Below are positions 16,313 to 25,188 of a stretch of 64,000 bases of DNA, one piece after another; within the stretch, counting starts at the first letter, position 1, and every line of letters starts with the position of its first letter. The position numbers were made by a program, and so were the translations under genes. Location: positions 84,518-148,517 of the forward strand of contig JAFWRO010000051.1 of assembly GCA_017519885.1 (NCBI GenBank), written 5' to 3'. This DNA comes from Liminaster sp017519885. GTDB lineage: Bacteria > Bacteroidota > Bacteroidia > Bacteroidales > UBA3663. The notes below the pieces were generated by a model that saw nothing but the letters and a program-made list of their open reading frames with translations, was not told where the DNA came from and did not search any database.

Positions 16313-17368
16313 ATGAAACAATTTATATCATTCGTCATCAAGGAAGCCCGCCACATCCTGCGCGACAAGCGCACGATGCTCATCCTGTTCGGCATGCCGA
16401 CCGTGCTGATGCTCCTCTTCGGCTTCGCCATCTCGACCGATGTCCGAAACGTGCGCACCGTGGTGGTCACTTCGCAGATGGACCCGCTGACGCAAGCCGC
16501 CGTCGAGCGACTCAGCGCCTCGGAATATTTCAACATTATGGCCACCACAGCCACACCTCAGGAGGCCGAACTGATGATACGCCACCAGAAGGCCGACCTT
16601 GCCATCGTCTTTGCCAAGGATTTTGCCTCGAAACACAGCGGACTTCAATTCATCGTCGATGGTGCCGACCCAAACATGGCTCAGCAATGGACCAACTATG
16701 CCACAGGCGTCATCACCGGCATGCAGGGCGGACTCGTGAACCAGAAGATGCTCTACAACCCGCAGATGCTGTCGGCCTACAACTTCGTGCCCGCCATCAT
16801 GGGTATGCTGTTGATACTCGTCTGCGCTATGATGACCTCCATCTCGATCGTTCGCGAGAAGGAACGCGGCACAATGGAGGTGCTGCTCGTCTCTCCCGTG
16901 CGTCCGCTGATGGTCATTGTCGCCAAAGCCATTCCCTACCTGGTGCTGGCTTTCGTCATCCTGATTGTGATACTGCTGATGGCCCACTATGTCCTCAGCG
17001 TGCCGCTCGCCGGCTCGCTGGTATGGATTCTGCTGGTTTCGGTCATCTACATTCTGCTGGCCCTTTCGCTTGGTCTGCTCATCTCGAATTTGGCGCAGAC
17101 GCAACTCGTGGCCCTGCTTCTTTCGGCCATGGTGCTTCTGATGCCCGTGGTGATGCTCTCGGGCATGCTGTTCCCCGTCGAATCGATGCCGAAGATCCTG
17201 CAATGGATTTCAGCCATTGTCCCACCGCGCTACTACATCTCGGCGATGCGTAAGCTGATGATCATGGGCGTGGGCATTCGCGAAGTGATGCACGAAGTTG
17301 TCATCCTCATCGGCATGACCGCATTCCTGCTCACCGTCGCCCTGGCGAAATTCAAGGAGAGGCTGTAA
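16313..17368 (+). CDS. ABC-2 type permease, YbhS-like
   Basis: 351 residues: one N-terminal membrane helix (LILFGMPTVLMLLFGFAIS), a periplasmic domain (~45-170), then five helices including the conserved IVREKERGTMEVLLVSPVRP coupling region and LLMPVVMLSGMLFPVESMP. Pairs with the 17457 permease as an ABC-2 exporter. Four bases downstream of the ATPase gene. The gap to the next permease carries a dispersed hairpin repeat. Confidence 0.93.
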   Translation: MKQFISFVIKEARHILRDKRTMLILFGMPTVLMLLFGFAISTDVRNVRTVVVTSQMDPLTQAAVERLSASEYFNIMATTATPQEAELMIRHQKADLAIVFAKDFASKHSGLQFIVDGADPNMAQQWTNYATGVITGMQGGLVNQKMLYNPQMLSAYNFVPAIMGMLLILVCAMMTSISIVREKERGTMEVLLVSPVRPLMVIVAKAIPYLVLAFVILIVILLMAHYVLSVPLAGSLVWILLVSVIYILLALSLGLLISNLAQTQLVALLLSAMVLLMPVVMLSGMLFPVESMPKILQWISAIVPPRYYISAMRKLMIMGVGIREVMHEVVILIGMTAFLLTVALAKFKERL

Positions 17369-17389
17369 AATTTATAACTGGGAGTTATT

Positions 17390-17433
17390 GGGAGTTAACA
17401 GGAGTTAGCGCTAAAGCGCGGGAGTTAACGGAC
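17390..17433. repeat. Dispersed GGGAGTTAAC/GCGC hairpin repeat, copy 2
   Basis: Reads GGGAGTTAACAGGAGTTAGC, then GCTAAAGCGCGGGAGTTAAC and GGAC, preceded by a half-unit GGGAGTTATT at 17380. It matches the minus strand of 2875-2920. Here it sits inside the exporter operon between two permease genes. GCGCTAAAGCGC can form a hairpin. Confidence 0.75.
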
Positions 17434-17456
17434 GATACATAACAATTTAGACAAAT

Positions 17457-18542
17457 ATGACACTGAAATATCTTATCCAGAAAGAGTTCCTGCAAATACG
17501 GCGCAATACCTTCCTGCCCCGGCTCATCTTCCTCTTCCCCATCGTCATCATGTGTGTCATGCCCTGGGTGATGAGTATGGAGGTGCGGAACATTGTGGTG
17601 GATGTGGTCGATAACGACCGCACGATGTCGAGCCAGCAGCTCGTCCACGACATCGAGGCGAGCAACTACTTCATCTTCCATGGTCAACAACCCACCTATC
17701 AGGCAGCGCTTGCCGACATCGAGACCGGAAAGGCCGACGTAGTGCTGGTGATACCACAGGATTATAGCCGCGACCTCACCATGGGCCGGCAGCCGCAGGT
17801 CCTCATCGCAGCCAATGCCGTCAACGGCACCAAGGGATCGATGGGCTCGGCCTACCTGTCGCAAATCGTCACCGCCCATGCCCTGCCCGAAGCAGCCACC
17901 ATCCAGTCGAAGGTGTCCACGCTCCTGCTCTACAACAAGCACCAGAACTACAAGGTCTTTATGATTCCCGCTCTCTTTGCCATCGTGATGATGCTGATGA
18001 CGGGCTTTCTGCCTACGCTCAACATCGTCGGCGAAAAGGAGGCAGGCACCATCGAGCAGATCAACGTCACCCCGGTCTCGAAGTGGGCATTCATCCTTTC
18101 CAAGCTCATCCCCTACTGGCTCATCGCCCTCTTTGTCATCACCGCCGGCCTGTTGCTGGCATGGGGGCTCTACGGCATCACCAGCAGCGGTCCCATCTGG
18201 CTCGTCTATGTGCTGGCTATGTTGCTGGCGCTGTTCTTCTCGTCGTTCGGCCTCATCGTTTCGAACTATTCCGACACTATGCAGCAGGCGGTCTTTGTCA
18301 TGTGGTTCTTCGTGGTTTGTCTCATGCTGCTCAGCGGCCTCTTCACGCCGACGCGCTCCATGCCGCATTGGGCCTATCTGACCACCTACGTCAACCCGAT
18401 GCACTACTTCATCGACGCCATCCGCACCGTCTTCATCCGAGGCGGCACCTTCCATGCAGTCGCCCATCAGATTCTCGCCCTGCTCTCCATCGGCCTCATC
18501 ATGGCCTGCTGGGCGGTACAGAGTTACAAGAAGAACAACTAA
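17457..18542 (+). CDS. ABC-2 type permease, YbhR-like
   Basis: 361 residues, same plan as the previous gene: first helix LIFLFPIVIMCVMPWVMSM, periplasmic domain, VGEKEAGTIEQINVTPVS coupling motif, then helices ending LALLSIGLIMACWAVQSYKK. Second membrane subunit of the exporter and last gene of the operon; a strong terminator follows. Confidence 0.93.
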   Translation: MTLKYLIQKEFLQIRRNTFLPRLIFLFPIVIMCVMPWVMSMEVRNIVVDVVDNDRTMSSQQLVHDIEASNYFIFHGQQPTYQAALADIETGKADVVLVIPQDYSRDLTMGRQPQVLIAANAVNGTKGSMGSAYLSQIVTAHALPEAATIQSKVSTLLLYNKHQNYKVFMIPALFAIVMMLMTGFLPTLNIVGEKEAGTIEQINVTPVSKWAFILSKLIPYWLIALFVITAGLLLAWGLYGITSSGPIWLVYVLAMLLALFFSSFGLIVSNYSDTMQQAVFVMWFFVVCLMLLSGLFTPTRSMPHWAYLTTYVNPMHYFIDAIRTVFIRGGTFHAVAHQILALLSIGLIMACWAVQSYKKNN

Positions 18543-18550
18543 CTTAGAAA

Positions 18551-18592
18551 AGCCGAGATAGCAAAACAACTATTCTCGGCTTCTTTTGTCAT
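18551..18592 (+). terminator. Intrinsic terminator of the exporter operon
   Basis: GCCGAGATAG pairs with CTATTCTCGGC (one mismatch/bulge) around AAAACAA, followed by TTCTTTTGTC. It lies 8 bp past the stop of the second permease. Confidence 0.75.
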
Positions 18593-18633
18593 AGTTTTGG
18601 GCCTTTGCAATACCTTTTTCCCAATTATTTCCT

Positions 18634-18641
18634 TACCTTTG
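18634..18641 (+). promoter_or_regulatory. Promoter -7 box for the flavodoxin-like gene
   Basis: TACCTTTG in CCTTACCTTTGTAAC, 55 bp ahead of the ATG. Confidence 0.5.
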
Positions 18642-18696
18642 TAACGCACTTTAGATTCATCAAAAACAAATAACCAACCTTCTTAAACCAATCATC

Positions 18697-19212
18697 ATGA
18701 ACATTCTCATTCTACAGGCCTCTCCAAGGAAAAATGGCAACACCGCATGGATGGCGGAAGAGTACAAGAAAGCTGCCGAGGCAGCCGGACATCAGGCAAC
18801 CATCGTCGACGTGGCTCACAAGAAGATAGCAGGCTGTCTGGCTTGCGAATACTGCCACACCAAGGGCAATGGCGCATGCATCCAGAAGGACGATATGCAG
18901 GACCTCTATCCGCTGATGGCCGAAGCCGAAGTACTCGTGCTGGCCGCTCCCATCTATTACTTTGCACTCAACGCACAGTTGCAGGCTCCCATCGACCGCA
19001 TGTATTGCGTGATGAAACCCGCCAAGCTGCAGAAGATGGCATTGCTCATCTCCAGCCACTCTCCCGGCGTCTATGAAAGTGCCAAGGCCGAGTACCGCGA
19101 CCTCTGCGGTTTCTGGGGTGCTACCGACACTGGCACCGTCACCGCCATGGCCTCCGAGCAGAAGACCGACGAGACAAAGGCCAAGATTGCCGCTCTCGTA
19201 GGCAACCTTTAA
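18697..19212 (+). CDS. Flavodoxin-fold NAD(P)H-dependent FMN reductase family protein
   Basis: 171 residues. Starts with the FMN phosphate loop QASPRKNGNTAWM; CLACEYCHTKGNGACIQKDDM is the cysteine-rich loop common in the iron-sulfur flavoprotein-like branch; PIYYFALNAQLQAPIDRM is the second FMN-contact region. Likely reduces quinones, azo or nitro compounds using FMN; exact substrate unknown. It may be co-transcribed with the MBL gene 36 bp downstream. Confidence 0.85.
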   Translation: MNILILQASPRKNGNTAWMAEEYKKAAEAAGHQATIVDVAHKKIAGCLACEYCHTKGNGACIQKDDMQDLYPLMAEAEVLVLAAPIYYFALNAQLQAPIDRMYCVMKPAKLQKMALLISSHSPGVYESAKAEYRDLCGFWGATDTGTVTAMASEQKTDETKAKIAALVGNL

Positions 19213-19248
19213 GCCAAACACGAACTCCAAAGCGTTTTCCATCCTGCT

Positions 19249-20031
19249 TTGAACAGCCTCAAATGGACGGTACTGGCCGACAATCGCACCAGCAATCCAC
19301 GTCTCGAAACCGAACACGGGCTGAGCATCCTGTTGGAGACCACACGCCATCGCGTACTGCTCGACACGGGAGCCAGCGACCTTTTCATACGCAATGCCGA
19401 CCGTCTGGGCATCGACCTCAGCGAGGTGGACTATGTGTTCATCTCGCATGGTCATGCCGATCATGCGGGGGGCTTGCGTCATTTCCTGAACATCAACTCG
19501 AAAGCACGCATCATCGTCTCGCCCGATGCTCTGACAGGAGAGTATTTCTCTAAGCGCAGGTTTCTGCACAGCATCACGACCATGTGGCCCACTTTGCCGC
19601 AAGAGCGGTTGCTGCTCATCAGCCAAACCTGCGAGATTGATGAAGGCCTTCACATCATCGCCCGCATCCCCCAATCCCACCCTTTGCCCAAGGGGAACGA
19701 CATGCTCTTCGTCCGCAATGCTGCGGGTGAATACCTGCGCGACGACTTCCGTCATGAACTGACACTATATGCCGACGGGCTGCTCTTCACCGGCTGTGCC
19801 CACAGTGGCCTGGAGAACATCCTCGCTGCCTGTCCTTGGCCCGTGGAGACCGTCATCGGCGGCTTCCATCTGCTCGACGGGCAGGAATCCGACGACGAAC
19901 TCATCGCCCTCGGCACCAGACTGAAAGAAAGATATCCCCAGACGCAATTCTACACCAGCCACTGCACAGGCGGCATGGCCTTTCAACGGCTTAAAAGCGT
20001 TATGGGGCCACAACTAGATACATTCATTTAA
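19249..20031 (+). CDS. MBL-fold metallo-hydrolase
   Basis: About 260 residues; start is TTG at 19249, the only reasonable one giving the full domain (LKWTVLADNRT). Metal site SHGHADHAGG (residues 66-75), a CAHSG block with His and a GGFHLL block, and a final TSHCTGG, which fits the branch of 7,8-dihydropterin-6-methyl-4-(beta-D-ribofuranosyl)aminobenzene-phosphate synthase-like hydrolases. Reaction in vivo unknown. Neighbours suggest a small operon with the flavodoxin-like gene and the 20041 gene. Confidence 0.85.
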   Translation: MNSLKWTVLADNRTSNPRLETEHGLSILLETTRHRVLLDTGASDLFIRNADRLGIDLSEVDYVFISHGHADHAGGLRHFLNINSKARIIVSPDALTGEYFSKRRFLHSITTMWPTLPQERLLLISQTCEIDEGLHIIARIPQSHPLPKGNDMLFVRNAAGEYLRDDFRHELTLYADGLLFTGCAHSGLENILAACPWPVETVIGGFHLLDGQESDDELIALGTRLKERYPQTQFYTSHCTGGMAFQRLKSVMGPQLDTFI

Positions 20032-20040
20032 CACATTCCT

Positions 20041-20430
20041 ATGAAAGTCAAAAAAGGTTACGGCTGGACGGCCGTCTATGACGAAAAGCTCGACCGATAT
20101 TTCGGAGAATACGGAGGTGGCATGAACTATAACCTCTACGAGCTGGAGAAAGATCAGTTCGACCTGCTCGACTCCGAGATGACCGAAGGTGATGCGTGCC
20201 AGATCATGTACAAAGGACGGCACATGTATATGAGCGTCAACGACCGGTGCGGGCCGCCTTATACCATCGTCTTCGACGACGAGTACAAGACGCTTTGTCC
20301 CTGGGCAAAGGTAATGGGTGAAGACCAGAGAATCTGGCCGAAAGAACTGACCGATGCTGCCGTGGAACTGTTTGAGAGTGAGAAGAAGAACCGCGAGTAT
20401 CGGAAAAAGAAAAAGGATTCGAACAAATAG
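20041..20430 (+). CDS. Hypothetical protein
   Basis: 129 residues, no signal peptide. Short, Tyr- and acid-rich (GYGWTAVYDEKLDRYFGEYGGG), with a strongly basic tail (KKNREYRKKKKDSNK). No family recognised. It begins 9 bp after the MBL gene stop and is probably co-transcribed. Good composition and spacing make it a real gene. Confidence 0.65.
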   Translation: MKVKKGYGWTAVYDEKLDRYFGEYGGGMNYNLYELEKDQFDLLDSEMTEGDACQIMYKGRHMYMSVNDRCGPPYTIVFDDEYKTLCPWAKVMGEDQRIWPKELTDAAVELFESEKKNREYRKKKKDSNK

Positions 20431-20967
20431 TTCAAAATAGAATCGGTATCTAATCGTATAGAAAAGCGAAAAGCAACGTGAATAAACTGTTGAGACATCT
20501 GATTGTCATCATCGCCCTGCTTTGCGGGCTCCTTGGCTCTGGAATAAGAGTCAAGGTGCAAGAAGTTGCGACCAACCAGGTCGTTGGCGAGGTGAGAAGC
20601 ATGCGTCCCGACAGGCAGGACAGGTTGTGGGGCGAAGAACCTCAAAGCCCCCTCAGTGCCTCGATGCGAAAGCCGCCGTCATCGCATCGGATAGTTTCGA
20701 CACGTACATCACGACTGCTGCCGACGCAAGGCGGCAAGTCAGGCCATAGTTCCGACCGTTGGGCCAACGGTCATTCGTCTAACCTTTTAAATCATTTGCC
20801 GTCGCTGCTGTGCCAAAGCCCGATGTGGCTTGGTATAGTTGCTCCGTCTCCGCGCCTTTATTACGTCATCGCGCTGAGACGTCTTCTTTGTTAGTGACCT
20901 ACTCCATGTGAACAAATAATGTAGTAAGTCACCTAATAAATCATTTTAAAAACAAAGAAGAAAAACA
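20431..20967 (+). other. Hairpin-rich intergenic region, possible structured RNA
   Basis: 537 bp without a convincing gene. It holds a series of stems: 20531-20540/20547-20556 (10 bp with one wobble), CGACC/GGTCG at 20569-20583, CGATGCGA/TCGCATCG at 20662-20689, the palindrome GACCGTTGGGCCAACGGTC at 20754-20772, GTCTCCGCGC/GCGCTGAGAC at 20846-20880, and GTGACCTACT/AGTAAGTCAC at 20894-20932. An ORF at 20478-20894 starts like a signal peptide (MNKLLRHLIVIIALLCGLLG) but then loses protein-like composition. It may be a non-coding RNA, a leader of the 20968 gene, or a relic. Confidence 0.35.
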
Positions 20968-21363
20968 ATGGCAAATATAACAAGTCTGCAGATTTGGGAT
21001 GAAATCTGCACTGATGCTCGTTTGGGTGTCAGCAAATCGCTATTCGGGTTGAAGACCACCGTAACTTACAAACCCACAGGCAGTAAACTGGATGCCAACA
21101 TCGCCGGTTATTCTCCCTCCGATGGAGCACAACTAAAACGCATCATCGAGAATTTACACGAAAACGCCGTCAAGGACTTGGACAATTTCCGCCCCAAGCC
21201 CGTACCCAACGGCAACTATCAAGTCGAAGTTTGTGCTTCGCAAGATGGTGAATATCTTGCCGTGATGATGTATCAGTTTATTCATCTGGGCTATGAGCCC
21301 GTGACCGGCATGCACACCTTCGAAGGAGAAAAAGCACGCATGCTCAAGCAAATATTATTCTAA
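20968..21363 (+). CDS. Hypothetical cytosolic protein
   Basis: 131 residues, MANITSLQIWDEICTDARLG. No signal or membrane segment. The middle (PNGNYQVEVCASQDGEYLAVMMYQFIHLGYEPVTGMHTFEG) has beta-strand character. Family not recognised. It stands alone on the plus strand between the hairpin-rich region and the antiporter gene; the last stem of that region (20894-20932) lies 35 bp upstream and could regulate it. Confidence 0.65.
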   Translation: MANITSLQIWDEICTDARLGVSKSLFGLKTTVTYKPTGSKLDANIAGYSPSDGAQLKRIIENLHENAVKDLDNFRPKPVPNGNYQVEVCASQDGEYLAVMMYQFIHLGYEPVTGMHTFEGEKARMLKQILF

Positions 21364-21426
21364 TTTCCAAATCAGCGGCAGCACTTTTCCGCGCTGCCGC
21401 TGATGAAACCATAAACTACAAGACAC

Positions 21427-22869
21427 ATGACGTTCACACCTGAAAACATCTTCTTCTTGGGCGCAGTGCTTATCTTTGCGAGCATCATCATCAGCAAGTG
21501 GGGCTACCGCTTCGGCGTGCCGACGCTGCTGCTGTTTCTCTTCACAGGCATGCTCTTCGGCAGCGATGGGCTCGGCCTGGAGTTCCACAGTCACGAAGAC
21601 GCACAGCTTGTTGGTATGCTATCGCTATCGGTAATCTTGTTTTCGGGCGGCATGGACACCAAGCGACGCGACATCGAACCCGTGGCTGCACAAGGTCTGA
21701 TGCTTTCGACAGTTGGCGTGATGCTGACGACCGGCATCACGGGCCTGCTCATCTATTATCTTTCGCAGTGGACGCAGCTTGACATCGGATTGTCTCTGCC
21801 CATGTCGATGTTGCTGGCAGCTACCGTATCGAGTACCGACTCGGCATCGGTCTTCAACCTGCTGCGCACCCAAGGCATCGGCTTGAAGCACAAACTTCGT
21901 CCCATGCTCGAACTGGAGAGCGGCTCCAACGACCCCATGGCCTACGTGCTGACCGTTGCCCTCGTCGATCTGATTGTTACAGCAGGCGAATTCTCGGGCA
22001 TGGCATTGGCCTCCAAGATTGTTGGGCAACTCGCCGTGGGCGGACTGCTCGGCTTCCTGTGCGGACGAGCGCTGGTGTGGATTGTCAATCACATCAATCT
22101 CCCCAATCCCTCACTCTATCCGGTGCTGGTGCTGAGCATGATTCTCATCGTCTTCACTTTCACAGATATGATGCAGGGCAACGGATACCTGGCCGTCTAT
22201 GTAGCCGGACTGGTGGCAGGCAACACGCGCATGTCCTACCGCCGCGAGACCAAGACTTTCATGCAGGGCATCACCTGGCTGCTGCAGATAGTAATGTTCC
22301 TCACGCTCGGTCTGCTCGTCAACCCGAGCGAGATGCTCAGTGTCTGGATTGTGGCCATCGCCATCGGCCTCTTCATGATTTTCGTTTCACGCCCTGCGGC
22401 TGTCTTCCTTTGCCTGCTGCCTTTCAAGGTGCCCGCCAAGGCAAAGCTGTTCCTTTCGTGGGTAGGCCTGCGCGGTGCCGTGCCCATCATCTTTGCCACC
22501 TATCCCGTCATTGCCGGCATCGAGGATGCCAACTTCCTCTTCAATGTCGTCTTCGTCATCACCCTGCTTTCGTTGTCGCTGCAAGGCACAACTATTACGG
22601 CATGCGCCCATTGGCTCGACCTTGCCACCGAAGAACCGAAAGAAGGCAACGAATTCGGCCTGGAGCTGCCCGACGAATTGGAGTCGAAACTATCGGAGAT
22701 GACGCTCACCGAAGCGGACCTTGCCGAGGGCAACCTTCTGAGGAACCTGCATTTTCCCGAAGGGACACTGGTCATCATGGTGAAGCGCCGTGGAAGCTTC
22801 ATCGTCCCAAACGGACAGCTGGAACTCAAGGAAGGCGACATTCTGCTCACCATCAGGCATCAGAAATAA
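21427..22869 (+). CDS. K+/H+ antiporter (CPA1, CvrA/NhaP2-like)
   Basis: 480 residues. About twelve membrane helices in the first 390 residues with the CPA1 motifs SVILFSGGMD, SSTDSASVF, LESGSNDPMAYVL (Asn-Asp ion site) and SWVGLRGAVPI. The C-terminal ~80 residues are a TrkA_C-type regulatory domain (EGTLVIMVKRRGSFIVP, ELKEGDILLTI). It exchanges K+ or Na+ for protons at the inner membrane. It converges with thrS across a terminator. Confidence 0.92.
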   Translation: MTFTPENIFFLGAVLIFASIIISKWGYRFGVPTLLLFLFTGMLFGSDGLGLEFHSHEDAQLVGMLSLSVILFSGGMDTKRRDIEPVAAQGLMLSTVGVMLTTGITGLLIYYLSQWTQLDIGLSLPMSMLLAATVSSTDSASVFNLLRTQGIGLKHKLRPMLELESGSNDPMAYVLTVALVDLIVTAGEFSGMALASKIVGQLAVGGLLGFLCGRALVWIVNHINLPNPSLYPVLVLSMILIVFTFTDMMQGNGYLAVYVAGLVAGNTRMSYRRETKTFMQGITWLLQIVMFLTLGLLVNPSEMLSVWIVAIAIGLFMIFVSRPAAVFLCLLPFKVPAKAKLFLSWVGLRGAVPIIFATYPVIAGIEDANFLFNVVFVITLLSLSLQGTTITACAHWLDLATEEPKEGNEFGLELPDELESKLSEMTLTEADLAEGNLLRNLHFPEGTLVIMVKRRGSFIVPNGQLELKEGDILLTIRHQK

Positions 22870-22910
22870 CCTTCCCTTTCGTACAAGGGACGAAGATTGG
22901 AAACAAAGAA

Positions 22911-22955
22911 AGGGCGTGAAGTCCAACCCAAATGGTTAGCTTCACGCCCTCATTT
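22911..22955. terminator. Bidirectional terminator between antiporter and thrS
   Basis: AGGGCGTGAAG (22911-22921) pairs perfectly with CTTCACGCCCT (22940-22950), followed by CATTTTATC; A-rich sequence precedes it, so it can serve both convergent genes. Confidence 0.75.
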
Positions 22956-22974
22956 TATCTTCAAGAGACGAGAA

Positions 22975-24924
22975 TCAATAGCTAGAGTGCTCGATCTGTG
23001 ACTTCACTTCGTTGACAATCATGGTAGCGAAGTCGTCGATGGACATCGAACCGCCATCGCCTGCACCCTGCTTGCGGATGCTGACCATACGCTCGGCCTG
23101 CTCCTTCTCGCCCACGATGAGCATGTAAGGAGTCTTCTTCATCTCGTTGTCACGGATCTTGCGGCCGATCTTCTCGTTGCGGTCATCCACATAGGCGCGG
23201 ATTTCCTGACGCTCGAGAATGTTCTTCACCTCGTAAGCGTAGTCGTTGAAGCGCTCGGAGATAGGCAGAATAGCAACCTGGTCGGGAGCGAGCCAGAGCG
23301 GCAGCTTGCCGGCGGTATTCTCGAGCAATACAGCCACGAAACGTTCCATCGAGCCGAAAGGTGCGCGGTGAATCATCACGGGACGGTGCTTCTGGTTGTC
23401 GGCACCCGTGTATTCGAGCTGGAAGCGCTCGGGTAGGTTATAGTCCACCTGGATGGTGCCCAATTGCCAGCGACGACCGATGGCATCCTTCACCATGAAG
23501 TCGAGCTTCGGGCCATAGAAGGCAGCCTCGCCATACTCAACGTGAGCAGGCAGACCCTTCTCCTGGCAAGCATCGATGATGGCCTGCTCGGCCTTCTGCC
23601 AGTTCTCTTCCGAACCGATGTACTTCTCGCGGTTCACCTTGTCGCGCAGCGAAATCTGTGCCTCAAACTCCTTGAAGTCAAGGGCCTTGAAGATGATCAT
23701 GATGATGTCGATGATCTTCAGGAACTCCTCCTTCACCTGATCGGGACGACAGAAGAGGTGTGCATCGTCCTGTGTGAACGAACGCACGCGGGTCAGTCCG
23801 TGAAGCTCGCCCGACTGCTCGTAGCGATAGACGGTTCCGAACTCCGCCAGACGAAGCGGCAGGTCACGATAAGAGCGAGGCGAAGTCTTGTAGATCTCGC
23901 AGTGGTGAGGACAGTTCATTGGCTTGAGCATGTAGAACTCGCCCTCCTCAGGCGTGGCGATGGGCTGGAACGAATCCTTGCCGTACTTGGCCCAGTGGCC
24001 CGAGGTGACGTAGAGGTTCTTGTTGCCGATATGTGGAGTGATGACCTGCACGTAGCCGTAGCGCTTCTGGATCTGCGTAAGGTACTCCTGCAGACGCATG
24101 CGGAGGGCAGCGCCCTTAGGCAACCAAAGAGGAAGACCCTGGCCTACGTTCTGCGAGAAGGCGAAGAGCTCCATCTCCTTGCCGAGCTTGCGGTGGTCGC
24201 GCTTCTTGGCCTCTTCGATGAGCTTGAGGTATTCGTCGAGCATCGAAGCCTTGGGGAAGGTGATGCCATAGACACGGTTCATCTGAGGGTTCTTGTCGTT
24301 GCCACGCCAGAAGGCACCGGCGACGCTCAGCACCTTGCACGCCTTGATGGGGGCGGTAGTTGGGATGTGCGGGCCACGGCAGAGGTCGGTGAAGCTACCC
24401 TGTGTGTAGGTTGAGATGTGGCCATCCTCAAGTTCGGAAATCAGTTCGCACTTGAAGGTCTGACCTTTGGCGGCAAACTCCTTGAGCACCTCATCCTTCG
24501 GCACGTCACGGCGCACGATGGCCTGCTTCTCGCGGGCCAGCTCGAGCATCTTCTTCTCGATCTTCGGGAAGTCGGACTCCTTGATGTTCTCACCATTGGC
24601 AGGCACTACGTCATAGTAGAAGCCATTCTCGATGGCAGGACCGATACCGAACTGGATGCCGGGATAAAGTTCCTGCAAAGCCTCGGCGAGCAGGTGGGCC
24701 GACGAGTGCCAAAACGCATGCTTGCCCTCCTCGGAATCCCATTTGTAGAAATTGATGTTCGCATCGCCAGCGATGGGGCGTGTCAGGTCCCACATCTCGT
24801 CGCCCACCTTGGCAACGAGTACATCCTGTGCGAAACGTGGGCTGATCGATTCAGCCACCTGGAGGGGCGTTACGCCGTCCTCGAACTCCCGTACCGACTG
24901 GTCGGGAAAAGTGATTTTGATCAT
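22975..24924 (-). CDS. thrS: Threonyl-tRNA synthetase
   Basis: 649 residues, normal length. N-terminal TGS domain (1-60, VTPLQVAESI), editing domain with HSSAHLLAEAL and DLCRGPH, catalytic core with MNCPHHCEIYK and YRYEQSGELHGLTRVRSFTQDD (motif 2), HRAPFGSMERF (motif 3), and the anticodon-binding domain (QVAILPISERFNDYA). Charges tRNA-Thr in the cytosol and hydrolyses Ser-tRNA-Thr. A promoter box lies at 25021-25028 with a ~95-nt leader. Confidence 0.98.
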   Translation of the reverse strand: MIKITFPDQSVREFEDGVTPLQVAESISPRFAQDVLVAKVGDEMWDLTRPIAGDANINFYKWDSEEGKHAFWHSSAHLLAEALQELYPGIQFGIGPAIENGFYYDVVPANGENIKESDFPKIEKKMLELAREKQAIVRRDVPKDEVLKEFAAKGQTFKCELISELEDGHISTYTQGSFTDLCRGPHIPTTAPIKACKVLSVAGAFWRGNDKNPQMNRVYGITFPKASMLDEYLKLIEEAKKRDHRKLGKEMELFAFSQNVGQGLPLWLPKGAALRMRLQEYLTQIQKRYGYVQVITPHIGNKNLYVTSGHWAKYGKDSFQPIATPEEGEFYMLKPMNCPHHCEIYKTSPRSYRDLPLRLAEFGTVYRYEQSGELHGLTRVRSFTQDDAHLFCRPDQVKEEFLKIIDIIMIIFKALDFKEFEAQISLRDKVNREKYIGSEENWQKAEQAIIDACQEKGLPAHVEYGEAAFYGPKLDFMVKDAIGRRWQLGTIQVDYNLPERFQLEYTGADNQKHRPVMIHRAPFGSMERFVAVLLENTAGKLPLWLAPDQVAILPISERFNDYAYEVKNILERQEIRAYVDDRNEKIGRKIRDNEMKKTPYMLIVGEKEQAERMVSIRKQGAGDGGSMSIDDFATMIVNEVKSQIEHSSY

Positions 24925-25020
24925 AGAATTACAAATTTCTATATAGTTTATGGAATTAAATTGCGCTTCCTGTGCAGGTCAGCTTACAAGGGCCGACCTA
25001 TAATGACACAAAAAGCGCGG

Positions 25021-25028
25021 CAAAGATA
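25021..25028 (-). promoter_or_regulatory. Promoter -7 box for thrS
   Basis: TATCTTTG on the minus strand. It is part of an inverted repeat, CGCGGCAAAGATA against TATCTTCGCCGCG-like sequence (25015-25056), which recurs at 26846-26884. Confidence 0.55.
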
Positions 25029-25188
25029 CGAAATAATTCGATACCTTCGCCGCGATAAGGGGAAAATTTCAGCATCAAGCGAAATAATTCGCAGGTTTGC
25101 TGTTTTTTTGACTACTGAGTGTTAGGTTTTCATGTCAATCTCTTGGACTCATAACCATGAATCCTTAACCATGAACCATGAACCAAGA

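Noticed and set aside
17385..18569. 394-residue open frame on the minus strand
   Set aside because: Antisense to the YbhR-like permease; Asp/His-rich mirror of membrane codons.
20478..20894. 138-residue ORF in the hairpin-rich gap
   Set aside because: Starts like a signal peptide but continues with Arg/Ser/Pro-rich, non-protein-like sequence across several perfect stems; kept only as a possibility in the region entry.
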